DNA from: Adineta ricciae
Taxonomy: Eukaryota; Rotifera; Eurotatoria; Adinetida; Adinetidae
Length of the DNA: 64,000 nt
NCBI GenBank assembly: GCA_905250025.1
Contig: CAJNOJ010000002.1
Location: forward strand, 930,001-994,000
Reading direction: 5' to 3'
Shown here piece by piece: positions 28,854 to 40,515 of the stretch. The first letter of the stretch is position 1. Each line of letters opens with the position of its first letter. The notes below the pieces were generated by a model. It was not told where the DNA came from, did not search any database, and saw only the letters and a list, made by a program, of their open reading frames with translations. The position numbers were made by a program, and so were the translations under genes.

Positions 28854-29840
28854 TTAGATAGCAGGAAAGTTAACAAATGGAAAAAGAACCGGTGTTTTCT
28901 TTCGATATGTAATATAATCCGAATCATTTCCATATGTTTTCATCGCTTTTTTCTCCAAAATCGGTATTCCACTAAGGAATGAGATTAACGACGCTACGAA
29001 TACTGGTGACAGGAAGCCGAAAATTCGTTCGTTTCCAACCAACATATGTGACGAGGCGATATACAATCCAAACCAAGCACATATTTCACCGAAATAGTTC
29101 GGATGTCTTGAATATTTCCACAAGCCAGTATTAACAAATTTTCCCTAAAACAAAACAAACATATTTTTCTGATCAAACAATGATTTCCTTTTCGTACTTG
29201 ATTGCTTGGATTACTTTTAAATGCCATTTTTTGTCGATCGGCTATAGCTTCGAAACCGAAGCCAAACAACCAAATAGCCCAGCCAATGAAGTCCGTTTTT
29301 GTCAATGATTTATCCACTCGTTTTTGATTAAGATAAAGAGTAGGCAAAAGTGTGATGAATACCCAAACACCTGCGATGAACACGAATAGAAATCGATGTA
29401 CTACTTTGTTGATCGAACTCACCCTGCATCATCCAGACATAAAATAATCGTAATGGAGAATTGCGCATACGATCAAAACGTGAATCTTTGCCAAGCTTCA
29501 TTATTCGACGAAACAAGAACGTACCCAATCTTAATAGATTACTTGTTGAATTCACAAGCTGATCAACAGAAACGTAAAATTACCTCAAAGCCCAAATCAT
29601 CACACAAGCTGATTGAATTTTCTGCCGTAAAGTTTGTCCATTGGCGTTACGACTTAAATATGTCAATAAGATGAATGTCAATGAGCCTAAACCACCGATT
29701 TGGATATCAATTAGCTGAATCGAAACTCAGTTACCTGTTAAATCATAAAATTTCTCTGTTCGAAGTTTCGTTGAGACGATCCAACCGAAAAATTGGATCG
29801 CAAAATCGACACCGATTAGTTTCCCAAGTTGTAAACCCAT
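28854..29840 (-). CDS. DUF1295 (steroid 5-alpha-reductase-like) membrane protein
   Basis: A multi-pass ER-type membrane protein of the DUF1295 group, related to steroid 5-alpha-reductases and isoprenylcysteine methyltransferases; the substrate is unknown. Five exons join cleanly: MGLQLGKLIGVDFAIQF...RTEKFYDLTG; GSLTFILLTYLSRN...MIWALR; LGTFLFRR...DSRFDRMRNSPLRLFYVWMMQ; GVWVFITLLP...FEAIADRQKMAFK; and GKFVNTGLWKYSRHPNYFGE to the stop at 28854-28856. The family signatures TEKFYDLTG, ADRQK and LWKYSRHPNYFGE(I/W) are all present, so the cofactor-binding C terminus is intact. Length of about 265 residues is near family size. The start at 29840 is the first ATG in frame; the open frame beyond it starts only with a TTG. 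It is divergent from TEX2, 143 bp away. Confidence 0.9.
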
Positions 29841-29983
29841 CTCAACACGATTTAACGAAGCAAAAAAAAACAATTCTTTATCTTGAAATATTTCATTGGA
29901 TCTTAAACGAACATCACTCGGCCAGATTCGACAGATGACAGTCTTCTCCAATTAATTATGACACATGTTTCTAAGTGACACAT
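29841..29983. promoter_or_regulatory. Putative bidirectional promoter, DUF1295 gene / TEX2
   Basis: Only 143 bp separate the divergent start codons. Both promoters and 5' UTRs must fit here unless upstream non-coding exons exist. No TATA box is asserted. Co-regulation of two ER-membrane lipid-related genes is an inference. Confidence 0.5.
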
Positions 29984-32114
29984 ATGATGAAATATCTATG
30001 GTTTCTCGTTGATTTCCTGGTCGGTTTTGTTCTCGGATTGATTTTCTTACATGTTTTCACCAAAACGAAATCGTTTTTTTCCTTTAATATTATCTCATTG
30101 CTTGTGAATCTCTTTTCGCTGAACAAACATTCGATAGTTCAAAGGAGCACAATTTATTCGACAAATTCAGTTGATTTAACAAAAACATGGATGTATGAAT
30201 TAGACGATGAGGTTTACAACTTACAGAAATTTTCATATACAAAAACAAAGCTCTGTTTAATCGAAATTCGAAAGAATATTCTGTTCATTTTTCAATCATT
30301 GAAAAAACCAAATAGAAAATTAAATGACAAAGAACTGCATGGAAAAGTACGTTTCAGCCAAGTTCGATCGTACAATCTAGATGAAGCCAAAGTTGGTTTG
30401 TCGCCGGTGAACGTTCCTCGATCGAAATATTGGTCGAAGAAAACACCGATTGTCTTGCGAAACCTACGTTATTTACGCACGGAATATTTGTCTAGTTCAT
30501 CGAATACGGAGAATCAAGGTCAGACGAATGAAACATTATTCTTGTTTGCACGAACATGTCGTAGTAAAGAAGAATGGTTTTATCGATTTACTTACGCGTC
30601 TCAGTTAAATCTGTGGAAAGACGAGATTCAGTATCAATTAGAGCGCGATCAAACAGTTCAAAGCACAAAGCAGGTAGGTCGTTTTTTGTCAGTTTGAATG
30701 AAAACCAGCAAATCCTATACATAGATCAGTGTCGCAAACTGTTCTAGAAGAACAAATAGTGTGACAGACCCAAATGAAGATCAAAGATATCAACAATGTA
30801 CGATGAAATTCCTTGAACGGTCTGATCGGTTCACTGCACTGGATCAACTATCTTATATAAAACCAGTTGAAATTATGCGTAAAGTTTTGCCTAAGTTCAG
30901 TGAAAAGAAAACGAGTGTATACCCCAGAGAATTAAACAAAGACATTCCATTACTAAGCTATCAGAAACAGCAATACTGTGAACAATGGCTCGAGAAGCAA
31001 AGCCATGGGAGAAAAACAAATGTTAATCCAATGACAAACGAATCCAATCGTGATATTAACACAAACAGATCATTTTACCGAGACAATGTGCATCCGTATC
31101 AAAGTGTTAATCATCCATTATTGTATTTTGTATTTAAATATCTACAACAAATTCCACATGAGATTGAAAACCCAATTTTACTGTTGAACGCTTTTTTTAC
31201 TCGATGTTTTCTCGATTTATTCGATAATGAAGAATATCTTGCACGAATGCAATCTTTTCTGCAGAAACAACTGGGAAAAATCAAATTCTCATGGATTGAA
31301 CACATTTTCATCACTAATCTCGACCTAGGCGACCGTTTACCTGAGATCAAAGTAAGTTATTTCCTAATTAACATAACCATACAACAATTTAGAATAAAAA
31401 AGGACGTATTCAAACTCTGGATGGATGAACACGGCTTTTGGTCACGCATAAAAATAGCTTATAATGGAAAACTTCAATTAAATTTGAATATTAAACTAAA
31501 ATGGCGTCGAAAGTCTCATCTCAGGAATCAGAAATTATCAACAACCAGTCGAGAATCTAAGCACATTCTTCCGCAAAAGACATGGCGTCAACATATTTGG
31601 CCACCAAATCGATGGTTTCGACGCCAATCGTGTCTTTCAAGAGCTGTATTACCAAAAAAGACAATATCCGCGACAAAAACAACTAGGATGACACTGATAA
31701 TTAAATTCGAACTCAACCATCTTCATGGTGTTCTGTTACTTAACATTCCACCAATTCCATCCGATCGTCTTTGGATTAGTTTTCTCGATATGCCAACGAT
31801 GCAATTTTCCGTATTGTTTTTTTTCTTCTCCTCGCAGACCTCACTGTATATCCTGTGTTTCTTCCAGGCTACACCGCATTTCGGCGAATATCGTATGCCA
31901 TTCTATCGTGTAAAAGTCAAATTAGAAGAAAAACTACGTGAAACATTTCGCCGATATCTAGTGGGACACCAATGTAGACAATTCTCATTTCATTCATCCG
32001 CGTCCTTTCTTCTAGGTAATGCCCAATATGAAAGATATGCTTATTCCAACAATTCATGATTATATCCAAGAGAACGGTTTTACCGCAATCCTTTCAAGCA
32101 ACGCAGAGCACTAA
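29984..32114 (+). CDS. TEX2: TEX2-like SMP-domain lipid-transfer protein
   Basis: TEX2 proteins sit in the ER membrane and use an SMP domain to move lipid at contact sites. The N terminus has a hydrophobic pair of segments (YLWFLVDFLVGFVLGLIFLHVF and FNIISLLVNLF). A PH-like region follows (SKKTPIVLRNLRYLRTEYL; LFARTCRSKEEWFYRFTYA). The SMP domain starts near ILLLNAFFTRCFLDLF, with KIKFSWIEHIFITNLDLGDRLPE, DEHGFWSRIKIAYNG, HGVLLLNIPPIPSDRLW and VKVKLEEKLRETF, ending VMPNMKDMLIPTIHDY. Four introns join in frame: 30675-30725 (acceptor acatag), 31352-31402 (51 nt), 31811-31867 (57 nt) and one of 55 nt ending just before 32018. The stop is 32112-32114. ATG at 29984 is the first after the divergent promoter. 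At about 640 residues it is shorter than human TEX2, lacking the long disordered N terminus. Confidence 0.92.
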
Positions 32115-34022
32115 TAAGTAAATGTGTATTCTAGCAACGTCAACAATATCGTTAGGAAAGACAAAAGAACACTTTTTGATGTGATTGAAAGCAATCATTG
32201 ACTAAAGTGTCGAATGTACGAACAAAAGTGCTATCTCTTAGCTGACGCATACCACTTTTTCTTGTTCTCTACTTCTCTTTTATTCGATCTTGGATAAGAA
32301 TCCCTTCGTGCATAAACAATAATGCTGGAAGGGCATTTGATTCATTTTTAGTCGACAGGCCGTTGTTTTATTTAGCCGTGAAGATCATGATGACATAAAG
32401 CTCGTTTATAGTGTATTTTTCGTTCGACGATGATGTCACGGTGATTTTTATCGTTGTTGACAAATGTTTTTCTTTGTGAGGAGCATTTACAGAAAAAATA
32501 TAGTTTCGAGATGAAGAAAAGCACAGCCATCACAAATGTGTGGCCAGAAATAAACTATGGAGTTGCATTGTAAGACTTGTTCGCAAAGAACACTCTGTTT
32601 GACACAAATGTAAGTATTTCTTTTCATCGAACAATCTTTGAAATAAGTTTATTCGACCGCTACTTAATGGTTTTTCATGTAAAAAAAGTATTACGATGTC
32701 TTTCTTTTTGTGTCCTTTAAACAGAGAAACAGCGAAAAAACAGTTCACAGAACAAAATGGCTGCTCCTTTTCTAATTAGACATTCATCTTCAAGATAAAT
32801 AGCGCTAATTATCGAAAATGTGCCACTGTTTTATCAAATAACGACATAGTTCCTCCGGCTGACCTCTGTGTTCACGTAATTACGCCTCATTACTTTTCTG
32901 CATCCCACTGTCGAATGTTTTCCTTATACGTGGAAGTCGGGTAACGCAAACGACGTTTCTACCCACACAGTTGTAATGATTATCGAGGATATTTTACTGT
33001 ATCTGAAACATCCCGTTAAGCTATTTCATAGACTATCATCCATAAGTACGCTTGTACACTTCTCGAAAACAAAACAGGAAACTAAGTTCAGCCGTGTTGA
33101 GTAGTGAAGACGGAATTATGCACAAATGAATTATGCGACATATTTTTAGTTTTTGTATATAACATTTTGAACTTATAAATTTAAATTTCATAGGAGAAAA
33201 AAGACCTACACAACCGGTACTTGACATTGTCTTTACTGAAAACAAAACTAACAACAGGAAACGGAAGATATAAGAATTTAACGTTCGTTTGGTTATTTAC
33301 GTGTTAAGCGTCATCCAATATTCTTTTATAAACGACTTAGATAGATTGATACATTTTGAGCTTTTTCTAAGATGCAGATAAAAGGGATTATATAAACTTG
33401 CATCTCTCCTGCGATTCCACTTACTCTGATCAGTGTTCAGTTCCATTTGGTGGCTACAAATGTATCAACGATTAGAAACAATTCGATAACAAACGTGCGT
33501 TTAAATTCGCCTCAATCTTTATCATCGAATATATAAATAAACATCAAAGCAACGATTTAATTTGACTGACGAGCTCTCTGATTGACATTCGGTGAGAATC
33601 CACAAGTAAGAGAATAACAAAGTTACTTAAATTTCATGTCTTAATAATAACTATGTGTCCAGTCAATATTATTTACTTTATTTTTCCTTTTTTTAAACTC
33701 TCTTTTTATGCATGGAATGTTCGTTTTCCGAGTGGTTGAACAACTCAGCAAAGAAGCTGATTTACAAATAGCTTCTTTCTCTTTTGCACTTCGACGTATT
33801 AGCATAAACATCCACTGAGCATGTTTTCTTTTCACTCTTCATGAACTCGATGTTTTCATCTTTGTCTCTCTCTCTCTGTCTCTCTTCCGACATCGTTTTA
33901 AAGCAAATTTCCTTGTTGCGTGGTCTCCATTTGAAAAAGTCAAAGTAGATTCATTTTCTTTCGCCCGTCTGAAGACATATTAGCCACCATAACTCTATCC
34001 GGTCTGCTTCTATTCAGATAAA
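32115..34022. other. Intergenic, 1.9 kb
   Basis: No exon pattern on either strand. The right end carries an acceptor (ttctattcag, AG at 34016-34017) five bases before the next ATG, so an upstream exon or a trans-splice outron is probable. Confidence 0.5.
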
Positions 34023-35756
34023 ATGTTAGCACTTTCGTGTACATTTATCGGTCTATGCCTATTCATTTTTGGCTCATTCGGCAATGGCCTCTGTATATTA
34101 GTATTTCTTCGAAGAAACTTCCGCTATCGTATTATTACACCATTTTTCATCGTTTTACTAATAGCTGACTCGATTTATTTACTATTTCGTTTGATGAAAG
34201 TACCTTACTATCTGAATACATTATTTGATTTGCCCCGCAACAGCACGAGTAATTCCTGTTCGCAAACATTCCTCGTTCGAATATTCGCCTATGCGACTCA
34301 ATACTGGCCCCAGGCATTTGTACCGTTCATTCAACCTGAAATCTATTTACGGTTTTCATTAATCTTGATGTCAATTATGTCTGTTCAACGAACGGTATTC
34401 ATCAAACGCTCGTTGAAACTTCAAATCTTACCGACAACATACACCGATAAATACAAATACAAAGGAACATTCCTCATCATTTTTCTCACATTTTTTCTTG
34501 CTTACGCTTTTCAATTCGGCGGATTAACTCTATTCTGTTCGAAATCCGTCAGCCGAGATCGAAGCTACGACTGGTTTGTTTACATGAATCGACGAATGAA
34601 CAATGTTACACACATGCTACTGAATACAATACCCAAGCATTCGAATGATTATCAATGCGTATCGTATGCCGTGGAAAGATTACAAAAAAGTCAAATATTA
34701 TTTACAGAAGCCAATCGAACCTGTGCGAAAGGAGATTTAATGAACATTCTGTCATTTTATTTTGACCAACACGATAGATCAGTTGTGAAATTAATACAAA
34801 GAATTATATTTTCCAAAACAGGACACAACATTTCACGGAATGATGTCTACCGAAAATACCACTTTCATGAATGTCTTTTTCCACAAGAACCGAACTTCTT
34901 CGACCGGGCGTTCAATTTCATCTATAGTCGAACATTTGATTTCAATCGGTATACACTCATCTTAGGTAAGTTTCGAACAATTTTGCTTTGATTTGAATAA
35001 ATCTGTGAGAATTTAGTCTTCGGAAGTATAGTTCCATCATTAATAACAATCATGAGCAATATGATATCAGTCTATCGTGTTCAGGAATTGAACCGTTTGA
35101 CAGCAGGTTTAATTATCCAATGTCGACGTCGAACAGATGACACAAGACGAATATTAATTGTGATTACGGTCGAATGTTTATTTGCAATTATTAATTCCTG
35201 GTTTGGTCAAATCATTCTCTCATTTATTTATTGTAAAAAGAAATTTCTAGCCGGTGATGATTGTCCAGGATTTCTAAGTGAAACCTACGGTCTATTAATT
35301 ACTTTCGATCTACTTAATTCTTCATCCAATATTATCTTGCACTGCTTATGCGGACGACGTTTCCGTGACGAGCTCCGTCGAATGATTCTCTCATGGTTAG
35401 CGTTCTTTCGATGTTTATTCCAACATCTCTGGTGTTGCTATTTCCATATTTCTTGTACAAAAGTACCCGACGAACAATACGTTGCTTACAAAGTAAACAC
35501 CACTCGAGGAGAAAGCTCGAACAGTTCAAGTCATAATCAAATATTTGTTAATATTCAACCGGCGTCAACCAATCCATGTAATACATGTTGTGACTGTCGA
35601 TGGTACTGCCACCGGAAACCTTTGACAACATCTCAGCATTTATCGCCGAATGATCAAACAAATAATGAAACACGATACACACCGGTTACACAACAAACAT
35701 ATACGGCTAGACAAACACAGCCGAGTTCATTACGACTTTACTATGCGTCAAAATAG
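34023..35756 (+). CDS. Class A-like GPCR with a very long second extracellular loop
   Basis: Two exons (34023-34965 and 35018-35756; donor gtaagt, acceptor atttag) encode a seven-helix receptor of about 560 residues. TM1 contains GSFGNGLCILVF (GN motif) and TM2 IVLLIADSIY. TM3 ends in SVQR instead of DRY. TM4 (GTFLIIFLTFFLAYAFQFGG) and TM5 (LILVFGSIVPSLITI) are separated by a loop of about 150 residues with N-glycosylation sequons (NVT, NRT, NIS) and cysteines. TM6 is ILIVITVECLFAIINSW, and TM7 has NSSSNIILHCLCGRRFRDEL where NPxxY is expected. The cytoplasmic tail is Cys-rich near TM7 and then Ser/Thr/Gln-rich. The extracellular N terminus is almost absent with this ATG; an upstream coding exon may exist. 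It is a divergent, lineage-expanded type of receptor; its ligand is unknown. Confidence 0.82.
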
Positions 35757-36726
35757 TCTTTCATGACTCTGATTTTGGACTATTTTTCATTGGCCTTGCG
35801 CGCTCTTTTTGCTTCTTATGACATGTATACATTCATGATTACTGTGATGCTAAAATATGCTTTGTAAAACGAGATTTCGCATTCATATATGATTAAATTT
35901 AAAGCCCTGAATCTGCTAAGCGAACGATTTCTTAATAGGCTAAAGAATGTTTAAGGAAACCAGTTGCTTCAAACAACTATGGAACTGTGAATTACAATTA
36001 TACGACCTCTCGGCACGATGAGTGATGTGTAATACAAGAGATTGTATAAAGAAAAAACAGAGATTGACGTCAGAAAAAGTAATAAAGTAGAACAAAACAA
36101 CGTTTTAACAAATTGTTAAAGCTTGTGTTTTCAAGTGAATACTTTGAGATATTTTCTCAATGAATTTGTTTTGAGTAACTCATCAAATTGCCAAAATAAA
36201 CAATCAATAGATGATTAAATCTCACAATTCAGTCGTATACTTGTCCACATATACGTATCTTTTGCCTGATCTCACCCATAGTGATATAATCTCGATAGTT
36301 GAGTGTTAATTGATTGATAGGAAGCTTTTCTTTCAACTATCTATCATTAATAATCATAATAAAGCCAACGTTCTCCACTTCGAAAACAAATCGTCTGGAA
36401 CGAGAAGTTCTTCTTATGCTGCAATATTTGAGCTGAACAAATGACTAATTAGACATTGCTTGATGTCAACAATTCATATCTTCTTCTTTCTCGCCATGAG
36501 TTATCATCAAACAACGAACGATCAGACAAAATGAGTCCATTAATTAATCGAAATAGGATCAAATATAAATGTAGCCAATAGGCAAGAATGTCCATTAATG
36601 CAATGTACGGAGAAAGAAAGAACGAATAGATTATCTCAAACAGGTCAATTAAACAAAAGGTGTCGAATATGCATCAGTTTGAAAAACAAAACGAACGCAT
36701 ACACATCAATTCTTATTAGCAGGCAA
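35757..36726. other. Intergenic, about 1 kb
   Basis: 3' flank of the GPCR and 5' region of the SH3 gene. An acceptor 'ttcttattag' ends at 36720, seven bases before the ATG chosen for the next gene. Nothing else is recognised. Confidence 0.45.
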
Positions 36727-37538
36727 ATGTATTCGTATGAAATCAGTGAATATACAAATCGTCAAAAAATGAAACAAACAGCAGCCAGAGTCTATGCTCG
36801 TTTATATCGAATCAAGACTATCTTTTGTAAAACGGGTCAAAGTATGTCATTACCCACACATTTCTATTTCATTAACCAACTCTGATTGTATTGTAGAAAT
36901 TTCTTCTGGGACTAGCAAAACATCGAATCAGCATGACAATTCATCAAAAATCTGTGACGATAATAAACAATCGAAATCGTCATCGTTTATTCATGTAGGT
37001 TCTATCATGAAATTCATCGAACACTGCTGAAGTCATTTTCTTCAAGACTAGTTTAGATGATACAATATCATCCATTAGTGGTGATTCAATCGATTCTGGT
37101 ATATCAACATTAAGCAATTCTTCATACAGTCCTTTATTACCGAAATCATGTCATATAAGGTGTGATCCATCGATCATAAATTATGTGTCACATAATTTAG
37201 TCATAACTGACCGGTCGCAGATATTTCTCGATGACACACTTTTCGAACATAAACCATTAGCGGAGAGCAGCCGTTGTGTTGCACACGACCAAGACCAAAC
37301 TCTAGTTGTCAATGACGATTGTGACGAACAAACTGGACCATTAACATCGACAATGATCGATCGGTGGTATTCGATAACTAAGTCATATATAGCCACATTT
37401 CGTCAGGATTTGACGGTGAGAAAATATGAATGCGTACAAGTGCTTCGTTCCACACATCCACATTGGATTTGGGTTCGCAATGAACGCAATGATGAAGGAT
37501 TTATTCCTAGTGACTGCTTATTGTTTTCTCCATTGTAG
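36727..37538 (+). CDS. Small protein with a C-terminal SH3 domain
   Basis: Exons 36727-36841, 36897-36994 and 37047-37538 join in frame to give 234 residues. The C-terminal 60 residues form an SH3 fold: SYIATFRQDLTVRKYECVQV, then HPHWIWVRN with the ligand-groove tryptophan, and DEGFIPSDCL with the conserved Gly-Phe-x-Pro. Such domains bind proline-rich peptides in signalling complexes. Upstream lies a disordered Ser/Asp-rich stretch (SLDDTISSISGDSIDSG) and an N-terminal basic helix (AARVYARLYRIK). I chose ATG 36727, just after an acceptor; an in-frame ATG at 36598 would add 43 residues of unlikely composition. Not matched to a named family, so it is only an SH3 adaptor by domain. The next gene converges 110 bp away. 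Confidence 0.72.
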
Positions 37539-37648
37539 AACTATTTGCAGATAGTAATTTCCTATTCAATTTTCGTTGTTCAATCTCAATTGATTTTTAC
37601 TCGAAATAAAACTGTTTATTCGATATGAAAGCCAAAGAATGGAGTATC

Positions 37649-38461
37649 TTATAGAAAGAGAATGAAAAAGAAATGTGGTACAATGAACAAAATGAATGAG
37701 ATGTCAATGTTGGCAGAATCTCTTGCGAAGTTATCGAGTGGAACTGTTTGATCATAGATGGACAAACATGCAATAGCTGAATCCACAACTTCGGACGTAT
37801 AAGATCGTCCAAGAAAATATACGAAAACGAAATATTTAGTAATTTCATCGTAATCACCAGTCGGCGACGGTGGACTTTGTTCATAGATCCATGTTTGAGA
37901 TGAATTTGCAACCGATAGATTGTTGTACAGAAACGAGCCATCATCGAGAAAAGTTGAACTGACCAGAACTCCATTTCCATAGTTCTTAGGACACCCTTCA
38001 TGTATATTCAAAAGGGTATCTAGATTGATCCCACAAGCAGTTGCATCGATTGGATTTAATAATTTTCGCAGCGAAAGGCGAAGATTTTCTGCACACTCTT
38101 CTCCTAAAATAGCATTGCACCCTCCATTTCCTGTTTCCGTATTCATAATTATCGGATATTGTCCCAAGAATCTGAATGAAACGCCATAAGCAATACAACG
38201 ATCCATGGAATCAAGATTTGTACTACCACCGACTACGCGTAGAGTTTCCTTCATTGTATCGTTTACTTCTCGTTGATAAACTGCTAGTGACACTGTAATC
38301 GGAGTGTCATACAATGAAGTTGTTCTGAAAATAGTAGCATTCGATGTAAGACCAGTTACATTGGGATTTGATCCTGTTACAAGAATTTCGCCAAGGCCAG
38401 CGCACCGACTCAGAAGGTATCCCAAGAAAACGATGATGCAGACGAACGGCTTTGAAAACAT
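37649..38461 (-). CDS. Predicted GPI-anchored extracellular protein, unknown family
   Basis: A single open exon of 270 residues. It starts with a signal peptide (MFSKPFVCIIVFLGYLL). The middle region has N-glycosylation sequons (NVT, NAT, NDT, NLS, NSS) and about eight cysteines. The last 20 residues are strongly hydrophobic (ISFILFIVPHFFFILFL) right at the C terminus, after small residues near DSAN; this is the layout of a GPI-attachment signal. No catalytic motif is seen. It lies tail to tail with the SH3 gene. Being intronless is unusual here and fits a simple surface protein, a retrocopy or an acquired gene; I cannot tell which. Confidence 0.72.
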   Translation of the reverse strand: MFSKPFVCIIVFLGYLLSRCAGLGEILVTGSNPNVTGLTSNATIFRTTSLYDTPITVSLAVYQREVNDTMKETLRVVGGSTNLDSMDRCIAYGVSFRFLGQYPIIMNTETGNGGCNAILGEECAENLRLSLRKLLNPIDATACGINLDTLLNIHEGCPKNYGNGVLVSSTFLDDGSFLYNNLSVANSSQTWIYEQSPPSPTGDYDEITKYFVFVYFLGRSYTSEVVDSAIACLSIYDQTVPLDNFARDSANIDISFILFIVPHFFFILFL

Positions 38462-38918
38462 GCTTTTAGAAGCCGAACGATCGATTGATAAATTAGTTCT
38501 GTTCTGTCATTGGAATAAAAAAAGATGAAGAAGTACTGCTTACGGCCATATAACTTGACCTTACACCGGTGATTCGCGATCTTGTTTCGTATCCGTATAC
38601 GACAATTAGGTCTGAGAGAGACCATGTAATTTCGATGCCTATTTTGATAAGGTGCGAAGAAGTCAAGGTTATTGACAAAAAGTATGATCATGATACAGAT
38701 ATGCCTTTGCAAGGTGGGCTACGACATCATTGATCAACCGTGTTCATTTTCCGCGAGACTTTGTGCTTATACAACTTTCGTGCACGCTCATTTGGTCATA
38801 CTATTATTCATGGTCATAGTTTTAAAGTATTTTTACAGTTCTATACGAAACTTTTTATTTTATTTCACAGATAATTAAAATAGACTATATTTCAAAATAC
38901 ATTAGGCTCTTTTCAATT
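38462..38918. other. Intergenic, about 460 bp
   Basis: Lies between the starts and ends of two minus-strand genes. No supported feature is seen. Confidence 0.4.
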
Positions 38919-39614
38919 CTAGACAAAGTTTGGAAGAGTTATCCATTCTTGACCAAATGTATCGTTCAAACGATCGATATCACGCACACATCGGTTGACG
39001 AATTTTACACCTGTTGTTGACGCTTTTGGCAGCGATGGCTTGAGAATACGTGTCAACAGTGACGGTGGACGCGCCGATGCTAAAGACAGACGAAAATATA
39101 TATTGTGATTGTTTCATACTTCTTGTCATCAAAATTATCTACCTTTCTTAGATCGTTTACTGATCACTGTCACTTGCGATGCATTGGATTGATTCATTGT
39201 AATAATACTAAAATTTGAACTATCACTGCTCATACTATCGATTATTTCCCATGGTGTCGTGTTAGTTGTATCATTATGGATACTCTGAAATAAATAAAAG
39301 ATGAATGTTTCGTTTGCTAGTTTCGTATGGTACAATCGACTCACTTTACGATTAATGCTTTCTGTCAATGTTCTATCGAGTGACGCAAACGAACTATTAG
39401 TAAGAGTACAGTCGCCAACCAGAGTTCGGTCACTAGCGCTCAATAGTGTGATACCAGATGAAAGCGTTGACGACAAGAATTCCACTGTTTTTCTCTTTGA
39501 AGTTCGATGTCGAACAGGTGTTCGTTCGAAACTACGTTCAGTACAGAGATGTACACGTTTGAGAAGGCGATCGGTGCTTGTTTCTAAACGACGATTTGGT
39601 GTAAGGCAAGCCAT
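38919..39614 (-). CDS. Small Ser/Thr- and Arg-rich protein of unknown function
   Basis: Three exons join in frame: 39614 to about 39347 (MACLTPNRRLETSTDRLLKR...), a middle exon to about 39144 (SIHNDTTNTTPWEI... VTVISKRSKKG) and 39079-38919 (ASARPPSLLTRILKP... RDIDRLNDTFGQEW), stop at 38919-38921. The product is about 175 residues, has no signal peptide or membrane segment, and is rich in Ser, Thr and Arg with basic patches that would fit a nuclear or chromatin-bound protein. Introns are 50-66 nt with canonical ends. I do not recognise the family. The gene is supported by splice-consistent frames rather than by homology. Confidence 0.55.
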
Positions 39615-40515
39615 AATATGAATTCTGAAGTGATTATGAATCGTGTGAATGAACTATTGACTTTCAATGTATATATATTCCGCTACAATGGGAGAGAGAG
39701 AGCGACAACTTATCGTGTCGACATCAACGGCATCGATAATAGCCGATTCTTTTGATCATTTGAAAATGTCTATTACAGATGTGCGTTATGCGATTGATTA
39801 GTGATCGTCTTGATGATGAAAGAATCATCAACTAAGTGACAAATCATCAAAAATATAGTTGAACCTTTGAAGGTTTCATAGGAAGAGAATGAACTTTACT
39901 AGAGATTATCTTTACCCACAAATATGAGTAGGCCAATGTACTTGTTCTGTTTGATAACGACATCTGGTATTTACGCCAAAACATTTGGCTTGTCTTAACT
40001 GATTAGATGCTATCATTGATTCCTGTACATTACAGCAGGAGAAGACGCTAGTCTGGAAGAGATAAATATAGAGAAGTCCTTTTCTGATCGACTAATGCAG
40101 TAAAGTATAATGATGACTAAAGCGCTACTTTCACTTTTCTATAGAGATTGGATGACTATTTGTACTCTTTTTTGGCTTCGATTATAAAGTTTATGATATT
40201 TTAAAGGTTACACCAAAGCTGAGCCATCTTGTCCGATGAATAATATACTAAACTGTCATTTTATTCTATTTTTTAACATGATGACTCATAACGGATAACA
40301 AAAAAGACCGTGCGTTTACTTCTACTTATTTTCAAGCCTTTTATTTTCTTGTTTTTTTTTCACGTCTGAAAAGAACCTTGTATGAGTCATAACACTGCCT
40401 CATTTATGTCAAGAATATAGAATAGCAAAATCATTGCAAAACTTCCAAGCAATATTATTCGTATAAGGCAAAGAAACTTCCACCAGTAGTACTACTTATT
40501 TTAGGCAAGGAAACG
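39615..40515. other. Divergent intergenic region, 0.9 kb
   Basis: A (GA)n tract lies at about 39691-39704. An acceptor (ttattttag, AG at 40503-40504) precedes the DUF4139 gene's ATG by eleven bases. No other feature is supported. Confidence 0.45.

Noticed and set aside
31352-31867. Extra residues in TEX2 within the SMP domain
   Set aside because: Two 3n open introns (31352-31402 and 31811-31867) explain them; removal restores alignment with the family.
34966-35017. A frame break in the second GPCR suggesting a pseudogene
   Set aside because: GTAAGT...ATTTAG flank the gap, and splicing restores TM5 in frame.
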